A DNA stretch of 23,621 nucleotides. Origin: Deltaproteobacteria bacterium. GTDB lineage: Bacteria; Desulfobacterota; Desulfobacteria; Desulfobacterales; JAUVGT01. The translations under genes were made by a program, and so were the position numbers. Of this stretch, positions 15,626 through 23,621 are shown piece by piece. Below the pieces are notes generated by a model. That model saw only the letters and a list, made by a program, of their open reading frames with translations. It was not told the origin of the DNA and searched no databases. Location: NCBI GenBank assembly GCA_030593645.1, contig JAUVGT010000015.1, positions 1 through 23,621 of the forward strand. Direction: 5' to 3'. How positions within the stretch are numbered: the stretch's first letter is position 1; each line of letters opens with the position of its first letter.

Positions 15626-15787
15626 GACGGTTTCGTAAAAAGTTCAAATTCAAGGCGTGCATATTTCGTAATCATAAAGCGTACTTATCGGACCCGCCCT
15701 GTTAAATCTGTCTTTTTATTTAACAGGGGGGTTGAATGATTGCGAAATGCAGCACAACGCAGAAGTTGGACTTTTTACGAAACCGTC
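15626..15787. repeat. MITE-like inverted-repeat element, copy 3
   Basis: Perfect inner terminal repeats GACGGTTTCGTAAAAAGT at the left and in inverted form at the right. The central stem CCCTGTTAAAT/ATTTAACAGGG is retained, nearly identical to copy 1. The outermost left dozen bases (TTGATGGTCTCG in other copies) are not recognisable; a degenerate match to TAAAAAGTCCGAAT begins near 15610. The element ends 75 bases before the start of the downstream kinase and fills most of the 15577-15862 gap. Confidence 0.75.
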
Positions 15788-15862
15788 AAAATTTAATATT
15801 AATCTTTCCTTACCGGGCAACTCCTTTTTTTGAATGTTTTACCATCTGCAGGGGCATCATTA

Positions 15863-18250
15863 ATGGATATTAAATCGGGAAAAAAAGCATCTGAACAAAA
15901 TATCACGGCACTGAAAAAACAGGTTGATATACTTTCCTTAACGCTTGCCGAGACCGATAAACAATTGAATCGTGAGAAAGATGAAAATAATGCTCTAAAA
16001 TCGATAATCAAAGAATCAAATGAAAAATGGACTTCCCTGATGGATAGTTTTCCCGGATTCGTTACGATCGCGGATCGAAACGGTACGGTTCAATATGTTA
16101 ACCGGTCAGTAGCGGGGATATCAGCGGAAAAAGCCATCGGTATGAATATCCACGATTTTGAAGCGGATGGACATCATGATGCCTCTATAGAGGCAATGGA
16201 GAGGGTCTTTGAATCAGGTCAAACCGGCAGATACCGGATGAGAGGTTTGGGTCCCCAAAACAATATGGTATGGTATGAGGCTTATTATGGTCCTGTCATG
16301 AAAAACAGCAGGGTGTCAGCGATCGTTATTAATACAATCGAGATCACAGAACCAAACATGACCGAAGAAGCCCTTCGCAAAAGTAAAGAAAAATATAAAA
16401 TGGTTGTGGACAACGCCATGACACCCATTGAATATCTCACACCGGAAGGTATCATTACATTTGTTAATAAAATCGGTGCTAAAAATCTCAACAGCACCCA
16501 GGATGAATTAATCGGAAAATCGATATTCGAAATTATGCCGGATATGGCTGATATTACGCGGGATAGGATCGGCTGGGTGTTGGAATCAAATACAAGCCTG
16601 ATCTTTGAGGACCTGATCACGATCCCTTCCGGCACTATTTGGTATTTAACAAATTTCCAGCCGGTAAGCGATTATAAAGGCCGCATAACAGCCATCCAGC
16701 TAGTATCAATAGACATTACCAAGCGAAAAAAAGCGGAAAAGGCGCTCCTGGAAAGTGAATACAGGTACAAAACCCTTTTCGAAGAATCCAGGGACGCGGT
16801 TTATATTACCGCCAGGGACGGCAGATACCTGGAAGTCAACCCGTTCATGCTCGAGTTATTCGGATATGAAAAAGAAGAAATGATGGCAAAGAACGCGGGT
16901 GATCATTATGTGAATCATGAAGACAGGAAAACATTTCAAAATGAAATCGAAAAGAATGGATCCGTAAGGGATTATGAAGTCGTTTTATCCAAAAAGGATG
17001 GATCTCAGTTACATTGCCTCCTGACCACAACTTTAAGAAAAGATAACCAGGGAAAAACCCTGGGATATCATGGTATTATCCGGGATGTCACCCACCAGAA
17101 AAAACTTGAATTTCAGCTTCAGCAGGCCCAGAAAATGGAGGCAATCGGCACCCTGGCCAGCGGTATTGCACACGATTTTAATAATATTCTTTCACCGATT
17201 ATCGGTTTCACAGAAATGGCAATGCATGACTCACCGGCAGACAGTATCATCAGAAAAAACCTCAATCAGGTGCTCAAAGCCACATACCGCGCGAGGGACC
17301 TGATTGATCAAATCCTCACATTCAGCCGACAGAGCGGTCAGGAACGCAAACCCGTAAGAATCAATCTGATTATAAAGGAAGCACTTAAACTGCTGGGTTC
17401 TACCCTCCCGAGTACAATCAGAATTAGTCAGAAAATTGACACTGAATGCGGCAGCGTCATGGCGGCCCCGACACAGATTCACCAGATAATCATGAACCTT
17501 TGCACCAATGCATACCATGCCATGAGTAAAAATGGAGGCATACTATCAGTCGGTCTTAACAGCCTGGAACTCAAACAAGTTGATATAGCTTCCCATCCTG
17601 GAATATCCGTAGGTCAGTATAATGTTTTAACAGTCAGCGATACGGGTCATGGAATGAACCAGAACGTGGTGAACAGAATATTTGAACCGTACTTCACAAC
17701 CAAGGAAAAAGGTGAAGGCTCCGGAATGGGTCTCTCTATTGTTCATGGTATTGTCATAAGCAATGGAGGGCATATAAACGTTAAGAGCACTCCCGGCAAA
17801 GGTACAACATTCTTATTATATCTTCCCCAGCTTGAAACTGAACCGATAACACCTGATATCTATAATATTGAATCCCTCCCATGTGGTAAAGAACATATCT
17901 TATTTGTTGATGATGAAATCCTGATTGCAGAAATGGCGAAGCAGATGCTGGAGCGCCTCGGTTATAAGGTGACCATTCAAACAAGCAGCATCGACGCTTT
18001 ATATATTTTTGAAAATGATCATGAAAAAATCGATCTTGTGATTACGGATCTAACCATGCCGGATATGACCGGTGAGAAACTTTCACGGGAACTGATAAAA
18101 ATCAAACCCGATCTGCCGATTATCCTCTGTACCGGATTCAGTGAATTAATGTCGACTGAAAAAGCCGCATCCCTTGGAATAAAGGATTTTCTGTTAAAAC
18201 CGGTCATTATGAAGGACCTTGCTATTGCTGTTCGCAAGGTCCTTGATTAG
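15863..18250 (+). CDS. PAS-PAS-PAS hybrid sensor histidine kinase with C-terminal receiver
   Basis: A 795-residue soluble kinase. A short coiled coil (about 10-55) is followed by three PAS domains (about 60-175, 180-292, 297-412), the first opening WTSLMDSFPGFVTIADRNG. The HisKA box has LASGIAHDFNN with His437 as phosphoacceptor. The ATPase domain shows NLCTNA (545-550), SDTGHGM (592-598) and GEGSGMGLSIVHG. The receiver has VDDE (682-685), phosphoacceptor Asp729, Thr757 and Lys779, all intact. HDFNN-type boxes with a C-terminal receiver are frequent in hybrid kinases of delta-proteobacteria. No membrane segment is seen. The start is the ATG at 15863 with AGGGG about 9 bases upstream; a TTG at 15830 would add 11 residues. 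The signal is unknown. A 209-base gap separates it from the next kinase, so the two are probably transcribed separately. Confidence 0.88.
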   Translation: MDIKSGKKASEQNITALKKQVDILSLTLAETDKQLNREKDENNALKSIIKESNEKWTSLMDSFPGFVTIADRNGTVQYVNRSVAGISAEKAIGMNIHDFEADGHHDASIEAMERVFESGQTGRYRMRGLGPQNNMVWYEAYYGPVMKNSRVSAIVINTIEITEPNMTEEALRKSKEKYKMVVDNAMTPIEYLTPEGIITFVNKIGAKNLNSTQDELIGKSIFEIMPDMADITRDRIGWVLESNTSLIFEDLITIPSGTIWYLTNFQPVSDYKGRITAIQLVSIDITKRKKAEKALLESEYRYKTLFEESRDAVYITARDGRYLEVNPFMLELFGYEKEEMMAKNAGDHYVNHEDRKTFQNEIEKNGSVRDYEVVLSKKDGSQLHCLLTTTLRKDNQGKTLGYHGIIRDVTHQKKLEFQLQQAQKMEAIGTLASGIAHDFNNILSPIIGFTEMAMHDSPADSIIRKNLNQVLKATYRARDLIDQILTFSRQSGQERKPVRINLIIKEALKLLGSTLPSTIRISQKIDTECGSVMAAPTQIHQIIMNLCTNAYHAMSKNGGILSVGLNSLELKQVDIASHPGISVGQYNVLTVSDTGHGMNQNVVNRIFEPYFTTKEKGEGSGMGLSIVHGIVISNGGHINVKSTPGKGTTFLLYLPQLETEPITPDIYNIESLPCGKEHILFVDDEILIAEMAKQMLERLGYKVTIQTSSIDALYIFENDHEKIDLVITDLTMPDMTGEKLSRELIKIKPDLPIILCTGFSELMSTEKAASLGIKDFLLKPVIMKDLAIAVRKVLD
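18212..18244. other. Perfect 11-bp inverted repeat at the 3' end of the hybrid kinase gene
   Basis: AAGGACCTTGC and GCAAGGTCCTT are exact reverse complements separated by 11 bases, overlapping the last codons. The RNA stem would be strong, but no U-run follows, so it is not a textbook intrinsic terminator. It could protect the mRNA 3' end or bind protein. Confidence 0.55.
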
Positions 18251-18372
18251 AAGTGCCGTATCTTATGATATATAAATTCTTAAAAACAATCTGATTCCAT
18301 AAACACCTTCTGCTTTTTTTCTTTTTTTTCAGTGTGTTATACTATCTTATCAATAGTTTTTGTGGAGAACTT

Positions 18373-18400
18373 TTGAAATATCTGATAGAATTTTTATATT
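18373..18400 (+). promoter_or_regulatory. Candidate sigma-70 promoter for the GAF/PAS kinase and response regulator
   Basis: TTGAAA (18373-18378) and TATATT (18395-18400) are separated by 16 bases, each one base off consensus, about 60 bases before the kinase start. The rest of the 18251-18459 gap is AT-rich with long T-runs and no other pattern I recognise. Confidence 0.4.
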
Positions 18401-18459
18401 AATGGAAGCGATCGTAATTCCGATCAAGTTAAATGAGTCAATAAGGTCAGGATTTTGGG

Positions 18460-21285
18460 ATGTCTAAAAAACTTTTTTTAAGACTCTATACAGCATATAC
18501 ATCAAACATTATCATAAAATTCCTATGTGTAGGGACTGTTTTTATGATTATCTGGTTTCTTGCCTCACTGCTCGATTCATTTTTTCTTCACAAAGGGAAT
18601 CTTTACGATCAATTATTTATAAAAAACGGATATGAAATCTGGACACGCCTGCTTATTATTTCTCTAATTTATATTTTCAGTTTTTATACGCTCTGGTTAT
18701 TGAAACAGCAAAATCTTACTGAAAATAAGTTTCACAAATCAAACCGGGCATTACAAATTCATAATGAATTCAATAAATCGTTGTTATATATTAAAAAGGA
18801 GTTCTATCTCCTTAAGGCGCTTTGTCTGATCGCCTTGGAAACCGGGGGATACAAAACGGCCTGGATCTCACTGACCGGAGAAAATAAAACATTAATTACT
18901 GATCACATCGCCAGCGCGGGTTATGATGAAACAGAATTGGTTGAAAAAATTATTTCCATGCCTGATCAAGAGTTTAGCCAAACCCCGGCAGGAAAAGCCC
19001 TGCAGACCTTGCACCCGGTTATTAATCATAAAGTATCGGATATTTCAGATCCTCTTCTAAATAACCTTCATAAAAACACAGAAAAAAACAAATATGCGTC
19101 TTCCGCCGCATTTCCCGTGCTATTAGAAGGAACGGTTATGGGTGTGGTAAATCTTTATTCGGCGGAAACCGATATTTTTGACAATGATGAAATTAAACTT
19201 CTTACCGGGCTTACAAATGATCTCGCATACGGCCTCAGGTCGCTGCGTCTGAATAAAAAACAAAGCCAGGCTGAAACGGCTTTGCAGGAAAACGAAATGC
19301 ATTTTCAGAACCTGCTCAGTTCTGTAAATGACGTTGTATGGGCCGCGACCGCAGACGGTGAAAAAATTCTTTATGTTAACCCCGCGACCGAACGCATCTA
19401 TGGGATATCACCTGGAGATTTTCTCAAAAACCCGAATATACTGAATGAATTGATCCATCCGGATGACAGGGAAGATGTTAAAAACAGTCTGATACAGCTG
19501 TTCAGCAAACGCCAGGTTGAAAATGAATATCGAATCATACGATCCGATGGAGAAATCCGATGGCTCAATGACAGGAAAAGTGTAAAATTTGACAAATCCG
19601 GAATTCCCATTCAAATCGGAGGCATTATTACAGATATTACAAATCGAAAGCAGTCCGAAAAAGTACTTTACAGGCAGAATGAATATCTGACAGCCCTGCA
19701 TAAAATATCACTGGGGCTGATAAAGCGTCAAAAACAGGATGAGCTGCTTGAAACGATTATTAATCACGCAAAAGACCTGGGCGGGACAGACCATGGTTTC
19801 ATATATCTTTACAACCCGGAAAAAAACCAGCTTGAAGTCCGTGTAGGGATCGGCCGGTTCTCCGAAGCTGTTGGACTAAAAATCGAACCGGGACAAGGTC
19901 TTTCCGGTAAAGCATGGCAGCAGGAACAGCCAATTGTCGTAGATGATTATCATAAGTATCAAGAGAAAATCGAAAATAAAGCATTTAAAGATTTAAAGGC
20001 ATGCATATCGGTTCCTTTAAAATCAAAGGCCGGCGTCATCGGTCTGGGTTGTTTTGATAATGAAAAAAATAAATTCGGAAAAGATGAGATTGATATTTTG
20101 ACACGGTTTTCAGAACTTGCCTCGGTTGTTCTTGACAATGTCAGGTTGTATGAAAATTTTCAATTTGAAATCACTGAAAGAAAAAAAGCTGAAGATGCGC
20201 TGCGAAAAAGTGAAGAACGTCTTAGGGCCCAGTTTCAAGGATTGCCGGTTCCAACCTACATATGGAAAAAAAGCGAAGACGATTTTGTTTTAATTGATTT
20301 TAACGACGCGGTAATCTTTGCAACGAACGGCAGTATCTGTGATTCCATAGGGGTGAAAGCCGGTGTGCTTTATAAGGAGACGCCCGAAATACACCATGAG
20401 CTGAAAAAATGCTTTTCAGAGCAAAAAACCATTGAACGAGATTTTCAATTCAAAATCAGTGATACGGAAGAAAACAAACATGTATCAATCAGGTTCGCAT
20501 TTGTTCCGCCGGATCTTGTTCTTGTCCATACAGATGATATCACTGAAAAAAAAGCCATGCAGGCAGAAACCATGCGAGCCGGTCATCTTGCGTCCCTGGG
20601 CGAACTAGCCGCCGGTGTGGCTCATGAAATAAACAATCCGATCAATGGAATAATCAGTCTGGGTGAAATTTTAAAGAGCCAATGTGATAAAAACGGAAAC
20701 GATGATGAAATTCCCACCAGGATTATCAATGAAGGAGAGCGTATCGCGAAGATAGTCAGAAACCTGCTCTCGTTCGCGAGGGACTGGGAGGAAGAACCCG
20801 GTCCGGTGGACATCATCGATATTGTTTCTGATACATTAGGTCTGATCGAAAAACAGATATCAAAAAACGGTATCAACCTGTCGGTCAACATCCCCCCGGA
20901 TCTTCCAAAAGTCAAAGCTCTCAGGCAGGAAATACAGCAGGTATTTATCAACATTTTAAGTAACGCGCAATACGCATTGAACCAGAAATTTCCTGGCTTC
21001 GATGAACAAAAGACTCTTGAAATCCGGTCTGAAGTCATCGAAACAGACGGTATCAAAAAAGTCCGAACACTATTTTATGACCAGGGAACGGGTATCCCTG
21101 AAAAAGTGCTTGAAAAAATCATGAACCCTTTTTTCTCAACCAAACCCAAAGGGGAAGGTACGGGCCTCGGTCTTTCCATCAGCCATGGAATCATAAAAAA
21201 TCACGATGGGAATCTTGAATTCAAAAGTATGGAAGGAAAATATACCCGGGTAACAGTTGATTTACCCGTGGTCACTGACGGGTAG
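18460..21285 (+). CDS. Membrane-anchored GAF/PAS sensor histidine kinase
   Basis: A 941-residue kinase. Two hydrophobic segments (about 20-42 and 62-81) with a short loop between them anchor it in the inner membrane. Then come GAF 1 (about 100-262), PAS 1 (275-398, with YVNPATERIYGISP and the PAC end GGIITDITNRK), GAF 2 (412-565, ACISVPLKSK) and a divergent PAS 2 (585-695). The HisKA box is LGELAAGVAHEINNP with His722. The ATPase domain has NILSNAQYAL (N box, near 831), YDQGTGIP (G1) and KGEGTGLGLSISHG. There is no receiver on this protein, so it needs a separate partner. The response regulator begins 26 bases after the TAG stop, and the two very likely form a cognate pair. The ATG at 18460 has AGGA about 8 bases upstream. 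The HEINNP type of box is typical of NtrB-like kinases paired with NtrC-like regulators. Confidence 0.9.
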   Translation: MSKKLFLRLYTAYTSNIIIKFLCVGTVFMIIWFLASLLDSFFLHKGNLYDQLFIKNGYEIWTRLLIISLIYIFSFYTLWLLKQQNLTENKFHKSNRALQIHNEFNKSLLYIKKEFYLLKALCLIALETGGYKTAWISLTGENKTLITDHIASAGYDETELVEKIISMPDQEFSQTPAGKALQTLHPVINHKVSDISDPLLNNLHKNTEKNKYASSAAFPVLLEGTVMGVVNLYSAETDIFDNDEIKLLTGLTNDLAYGLRSLRLNKKQSQAETALQENEMHFQNLLSSVNDVVWAATADGEKILYVNPATERIYGISPGDFLKNPNILNELIHPDDREDVKNSLIQLFSKRQVENEYRIIRSDGEIRWLNDRKSVKFDKSGIPIQIGGIITDITNRKQSEKVLYRQNEYLTALHKISLGLIKRQKQDELLETIINHAKDLGGTDHGFIYLYNPEKNQLEVRVGIGRFSEAVGLKIEPGQGLSGKAWQQEQPIVVDDYHKYQEKIENKAFKDLKACISVPLKSKAGVIGLGCFDNEKNKFGKDEIDILTRFSELASVVLDNVRLYENFQFEITERKKAEDALRKSEERLRAQFQGLPVPTYIWKKSEDDFVLIDFNDAVIFATNGSICDSIGVKAGVLYKETPEIHHELKKCFSEQKTIERDFQFKISDTEENKHVSIRFAFVPPDLVLVHTDDITEKKAMQAETMRAGHLASLGELAAGVAHEINNPINGIISLGEILKSQCDKNGNDDEIPTRIINEGERIAKIVRNLLSFARDWEEEPGPVDIIDIVSDTLGLIEKQISKNGINLSVNIPPDLPKVKALRQEIQQVFINILSNAQYALNQKFPGFDEQKTLEIRSEVIETDGIKKVRTLFYDQGTGIPEKVLEKIMNPFFSTKPKGEGTGLGLSISHGIIKNHDGNLEFKSMEGKYTRVTVDLPVVTDG

Positions 21286-21311
21286 GAGTGTTTTTAGAAG
21301 GAATAAAACTT

Positions 21312-23036
21312 ATGGGATCCAAAATATTACTGGTCGATGATGAAGAGACCATCCGTTTTGCATTCAGCGCGCTTCTGTCCAGTGACGGATATGAGGTCAC
21401 CACAGCGGATAGTTACGCGGCTGCCCTGAATACTCTTTCCGGCAATGAATTTGACTTGATCATTACAGATATTCTTTTGGGAGATCATACCGGTGTCGAT
21501 TTACTTCGCCAGGTCAAAGACAAGGGGTTATCCTGCCCCGTGATCATGATTACAGGCGAACCCAATATCAAGACTGCTACTGAAGCGGTCAGGCTGGGCG
21601 CGTTTGACTATATTCCCAAACCGATTCGAAAGGAAAAATTGTATCATGTCACCCGGCTTGCCCTTAATCATAAAGCTCTATTGGATGAAAAATCCCGTCT
21701 GCAGCTGGAAAATGAAAGATACCGGCAAGACCTGGAAGCCATATTCAAAAGTCTCCAGGATGCGGTCATTACAGTGGACCACAATCTTATGGTGATAAAA
21801 GCAAATAAAGCCGCAAAACAGATTTGCGGAACACGGCCGGAAGCAATGACAAATAAAGTTTTTGGTGAAACCCAGAAACACTGCACGAAAGCGTGTATCA
21901 AAGTTCTTGAGAAAACATTGAAGACCCATCAAACAATGAAGGAAGTATGTGTGGAATGCGTTCATGACGAGAAACCACAGCAGATAGTTCTGATTACATG
22001 TTCGGCATTAAAATCCCAGGAAAACAAATTTATCGGGGCGGTGCTTGTGGCACGGGACATCACCCGGCTGACGGATCTTGAACGTAAACTCGAACAGAAG
22101 CAGTATTTTCATAACATTATCGGCGGAAGCCGTAAAATGCAGCAGATTTATTCCATGCTGCATGATTTATCAGATACAGATACTACCGTTTTAATATCAG
22201 GTGAAAGCGGTACCGGGAAAGAACTTGTCGCCAGAGCACTCCATTATGAAGGAAACCGTACTTTAGAACCTTTGATCACGGTCAATTGCAGTGCGCTTTC
22301 CGAGAACCTGCTCGAAAGTGAACTTTTTGGTCATGTAAAAGGAGCATTTACAGGCGCGATAAAAAATAAAACCGGCCGTTTTGAGTTGGCAGACAAAGGC
22401 ACAATATTCCTCGATGAAATCGGTGACATTTCCCCGGTTATTCAGCTGAAGCTTCTGAGGGTTCTCCAGGAACGCGTTTTTGAAAGAGTCGGAGAACCAA
22501 ACCCGATTACGGTTGATGTTCGGATTATCGCGGCCACAAACCGTAATTTGAAAAATAGAGTGATGACCGGTGAATTCCGGGAAGACCTGTATTACCGTTT
22601 AAAAGTAGTTGAAATCATCATCCCCCCTTTAAGTGAACGCCGTGAGGATATCCCCCTCCTCGTGGATCATTTCTGCGCGGAATTCAGTAAATCGTTTAAC
22701 AGGAACATCCGCAATATATCTGATGATGTTCTAAATATCTTTATGAGTTATCTTTGGCCGGGAAATATCAGGGAGCTGAAGCATGTGATTGAACATGCTT
22801 TTGTGGTATGCCGAAACCACATCATTACAACGGATCATCTTCCGCCTGAAATAATGAGTCATTCCAATCCAGTTGACGAGGATATAAAGGAAACCCATTC
22901 GATCGGCAATCCTGGTGAAATCCTGGATGCCCTCAATAAGACTGGCTGGAACAAGGCCAAAGCAGCCCGGCTGCTCGGTGTAAGCCGGCAAACCATCTAC
23001 CGAAAGATAAATGAGTTCAAAATTGTTGAACCCTGA
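21312..23036 (+). CDS. Sigma-54-dependent response regulator (REC-PAS-AAA+-Fis)
   Basis: A 574-residue NtrC-family activator. The receiver (1-120) has VDDEE (8-12), phosphoacceptor Asp53, Thr81 and Lys103. A PAS domain (about 138-255) carries Cys191/Cys195 and Cys213/Cys216 pairs. The AAA+ domain has Walker A GESGTGKE (297-304), the sigma-54 contact loop GAFTGA (344-349), Walker B GTIFLDEIGD (363-372) and an arginine-finger region with FREDLYYRL. The Fis-type helix-turn-helix is at about 535-568 (NKAKAARLLGVSRQTIYRKI). It should be phosphorylated by the kinase just upstream and open sigma-54 promoters. The start is the ATG at 21312, with AAGGA nine bases upstream; a GTG at 21288 would add eight residues. 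No clear intrinsic terminator follows. A matching promoter and tandem sites lie directly downstream. Confidence 0.92.
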   Translation: MGSKILLVDDEETIRFAFSALLSSDGYEVTTADSYAAALNTLSGNEFDLIITDILLGDHTGVDLLRQVKDKGLSCPVIMITGEPNIKTATEAVRLGAFDYIPKPIRKEKLYHVTRLALNHKALLDEKSRLQLENERYRQDLEAIFKSLQDAVITVDHNLMVIKANKAAKQICGTRPEAMTNKVFGETQKHCTKACIKVLEKTLKTHQTMKEVCVECVHDEKPQQIVLITCSALKSQENKFIGAVLVARDITRLTDLERKLEQKQYFHNIIGGSRKMQQIYSMLHDLSDTDTTVLISGESGTGKELVARALHYEGNRTLEPLITVNCSALSENLLESELFGHVKGAFTGAIKNKTGRFELADKGTIFLDEIGDISPVIQLKLLRVLQERVFERVGEPNPITVDVRIIAATNRNLKNRVMTGEFREDLYYRLKVVEIIIPPLSERREDIPLLVDHFCAEFSKSFNRNIRNISDDVLNIFMSYLWPGNIRELKHVIEHAFVVCRNHIITTDHLPPEIMSHSNPVDEDIKETHSIGNPGEILDALNKTGWNKAKAARLLGVSRQTIYRKINEFKIVEP

Positions 23037-23042
23037 TAAGTG

Positions 23043-23079
23043 TTACATGTTACACTTCTGTAATGTTACACTTCCGTAA
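23043..23079. promoter_or_regulatory. Tandem inverted-repeat sites, candidate upstream activator sequence
   Basis: Two 16-bp direct repeats, TGTTACACTTCTGTAA (23048-23063) and TGTTACACTTCCGTAA (23064-23079), each contain an inverted repeat, TTACA-N4-TGTAA or TTAC-N6-GTAA. An extra half-site TTACA lies at 23043-23047. They sit about 105-135 bases before the -24/-12 promoter, a usual distance for NtrC-type enhancers. Confidence 0.6.
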
Positions 23080-23182
23080 CTGTGACAAATATGCTTTCTC
23101 CTGTCCCAGACCCTTCGTTTTTCATTATTTTTTAATCTATTGTTATTACACCTTATTTTTCTAATTCATTTTTTTTATTTTT

Positions 23183-23198
23183 TGGCATAAAACTTGTA
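23183..23198 (+). promoter_or_regulatory. Sigma-54 (-24/-12) promoter
   Basis: TGGCATAAAACTTGTA fits TGGCAY-N5-TTGCW spacing, with GG at -24 intact and GT instead of GC at -12. Transcription would start near 23209, giving a leader of about 40 bases before the ribosome site GGAGGT. A TATAAT hexamer at 23201-23206 lacks a matching -35, so sigma-54 is favoured. Confidence 0.6.
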
Positions 23199-23249
23199 TG
23201 TATAATATGTCAAATAAAAAAAGAACCACGAAAAACGGAGGTAATAAGA

Positions 23250-23621
23250 ATGGATTTAATACTGCACGCAAAAAACATCTCAGGATCTGACGCAAAGCTT
23301 CAACTGGCATTTCAGTCAATGGATTCCACTGTGAAAACTGAAGTGTTTACCTCTGTGGAGAGTGTCGCAACCAGGCTTCTTGAGACTTCATGCAAAGAAG
23401 CGGTTGTAGTACTGGTTGCTAAAAACAGGGATGAGCTGACAGATCTGCTTCCGATCCTTTCCATATTCAATAAGGTCAGGGTAGTAATGCTGCTGCCCAA
23501 CCAGGAACCGGAAACAATCAAAATGGGTTACAAGACGGAAACTCGATTCTTTGGTATTATCGATCGCGGATTGGCTGAGATTAAAGCCATTCTTGGGAAA
23601 ATGTCTCCGCCAAAAACGGAT
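23250..23621 (+). CDS. Unrecognised protein, 5' part (cut by window edge)
   Basis: An open frame of 124 codons from ATG 23250 to the window end without a stop. GGAGGT (23237-23242) seven bases upstream is a strong ribosome site. The first 110 residues alternate helices and hydrophobic strands (EAVVVLVAKN, KVRVVMLLPNQ, RFFGIIDRG, LAEIKAILGKM). This is reminiscent of a receiver-like alpha/beta fold, but no phosphoacceptor Asp set like that of a true receiver is visible. Residues near 120 (MSPPKTD) look like a linker to a further domain outside the window. I do not recognise the family. Its position behind the tandem sites and the -24/-12 promoter makes it the probable target of the response regulator encoded just upstream. 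Confidence 0.75.
   Translation, partial: MDLILHAKNISGSDAKLQLAFQSMDSTVKTEVFTSVESVATRLLETSCKEAVVVLVAKNRDELTDLLPILSIFNKVRVVMLLPNQEPETIKMGYKTETRFFGIIDRGLAEIKAILGKMSPPKTD

Noticed and set aside
15557..15739. Small plus-strand open frame over the repeat after thrC
   Set aside because: It is made mainly of the repeat element, and similar frames appear in the other copy; no ribosome site or protein character.
23201..23206. TATAAT as a sigma-70 -10 box
   Set aside because: The bases 16-18 upstream are a T-run with no -35 match, and the -24/-12 match with upstream sites explains the region better; not fully excluded.
1..23621. CRISPR arrays, tRNA/rRNA genes, phage or transposase genes, defence systems
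   Set aside because: No regularly spaced repeats with spacers, cloverleaf or rRNA-like sequence, or recognisable recombinase or defence proteins were found on either strand by reading.

Overview
The window reads as chromosomal DNA of a strictly anaerobic bacterium, most plausibly a sulfate reducer of the Desulfobacterota (Desulfobacterales-like). The basis is a 2-oxoacid:ferredoxin oxidoreductase fused operonically to Hdr/MvhD-type electron-transfer subunits, abundant GAF/PAS histidine kinases, a sigma-54 activator with its likely target promoter, and a dispersed family of short non-coding inverted-repeat elements. The assignment is by family knowledge only; no rRNA or other phylogenetic marker is present.

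Layout. (1) 1-1011, minus strand: 5' part of a two-GAF sensor kinase cut by the window edge. (2) 1366-9478, minus strand: one six-gene operon, transcribed korD, korA, korBC fusion, an HdrA/GltD-like flavoprotein of 1097 aa, an MvhD-like subunit and an HdrC-HdrB fusion. Together they look like an enzyme supercomplex that oxidises a 2-oxoacid to acyl-CoA, passes electrons to ferredoxin, and links that pool to NAD(P)H and a disulfide-type or other acceptor through flavin and Fe-S centres. A candidate FadR/GntR-type operator (9606-9618) lies in its leader. (3) 9888-14217, minus strand: a three-gene operon, a SAM methyltransferase followed by gatE and gatD. GatD and GatE are the two subunits of the archaeal-type glutamyl-tRNA(Gln) amidotransferase, which is normally an archaeal hallmark; this is the most unexpected content of the window. 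A threonine-synthase-like gene (14374-15576) is divergent from it. (4) 15863-23036, plus strand: a soluble PAS3 hybrid histidine kinase, a membrane-anchored GAF/PAS histidine kinase and a sigma-54-dependent response regulator. (5) 23041-23621: tandem inverted-repeat sites, a -24/-12 promoter and the start of an unrecognised gene, the likely output of the response regulator.

Three copies plus one remnant of a MITE-like element (TIR TTGAYGG...; 3-bp target duplications visible at two copies) sit at 1168-1369, 9501-9545, 9676-9830 and 15626-15787. Two of them bracket the gatED/methyltransferase/threonine synthase block. One element end coincides exactly with the stop codon of the HdrCB gene. No tRNA, rRNA, CRISPR array, transposase or phage gene was seen.
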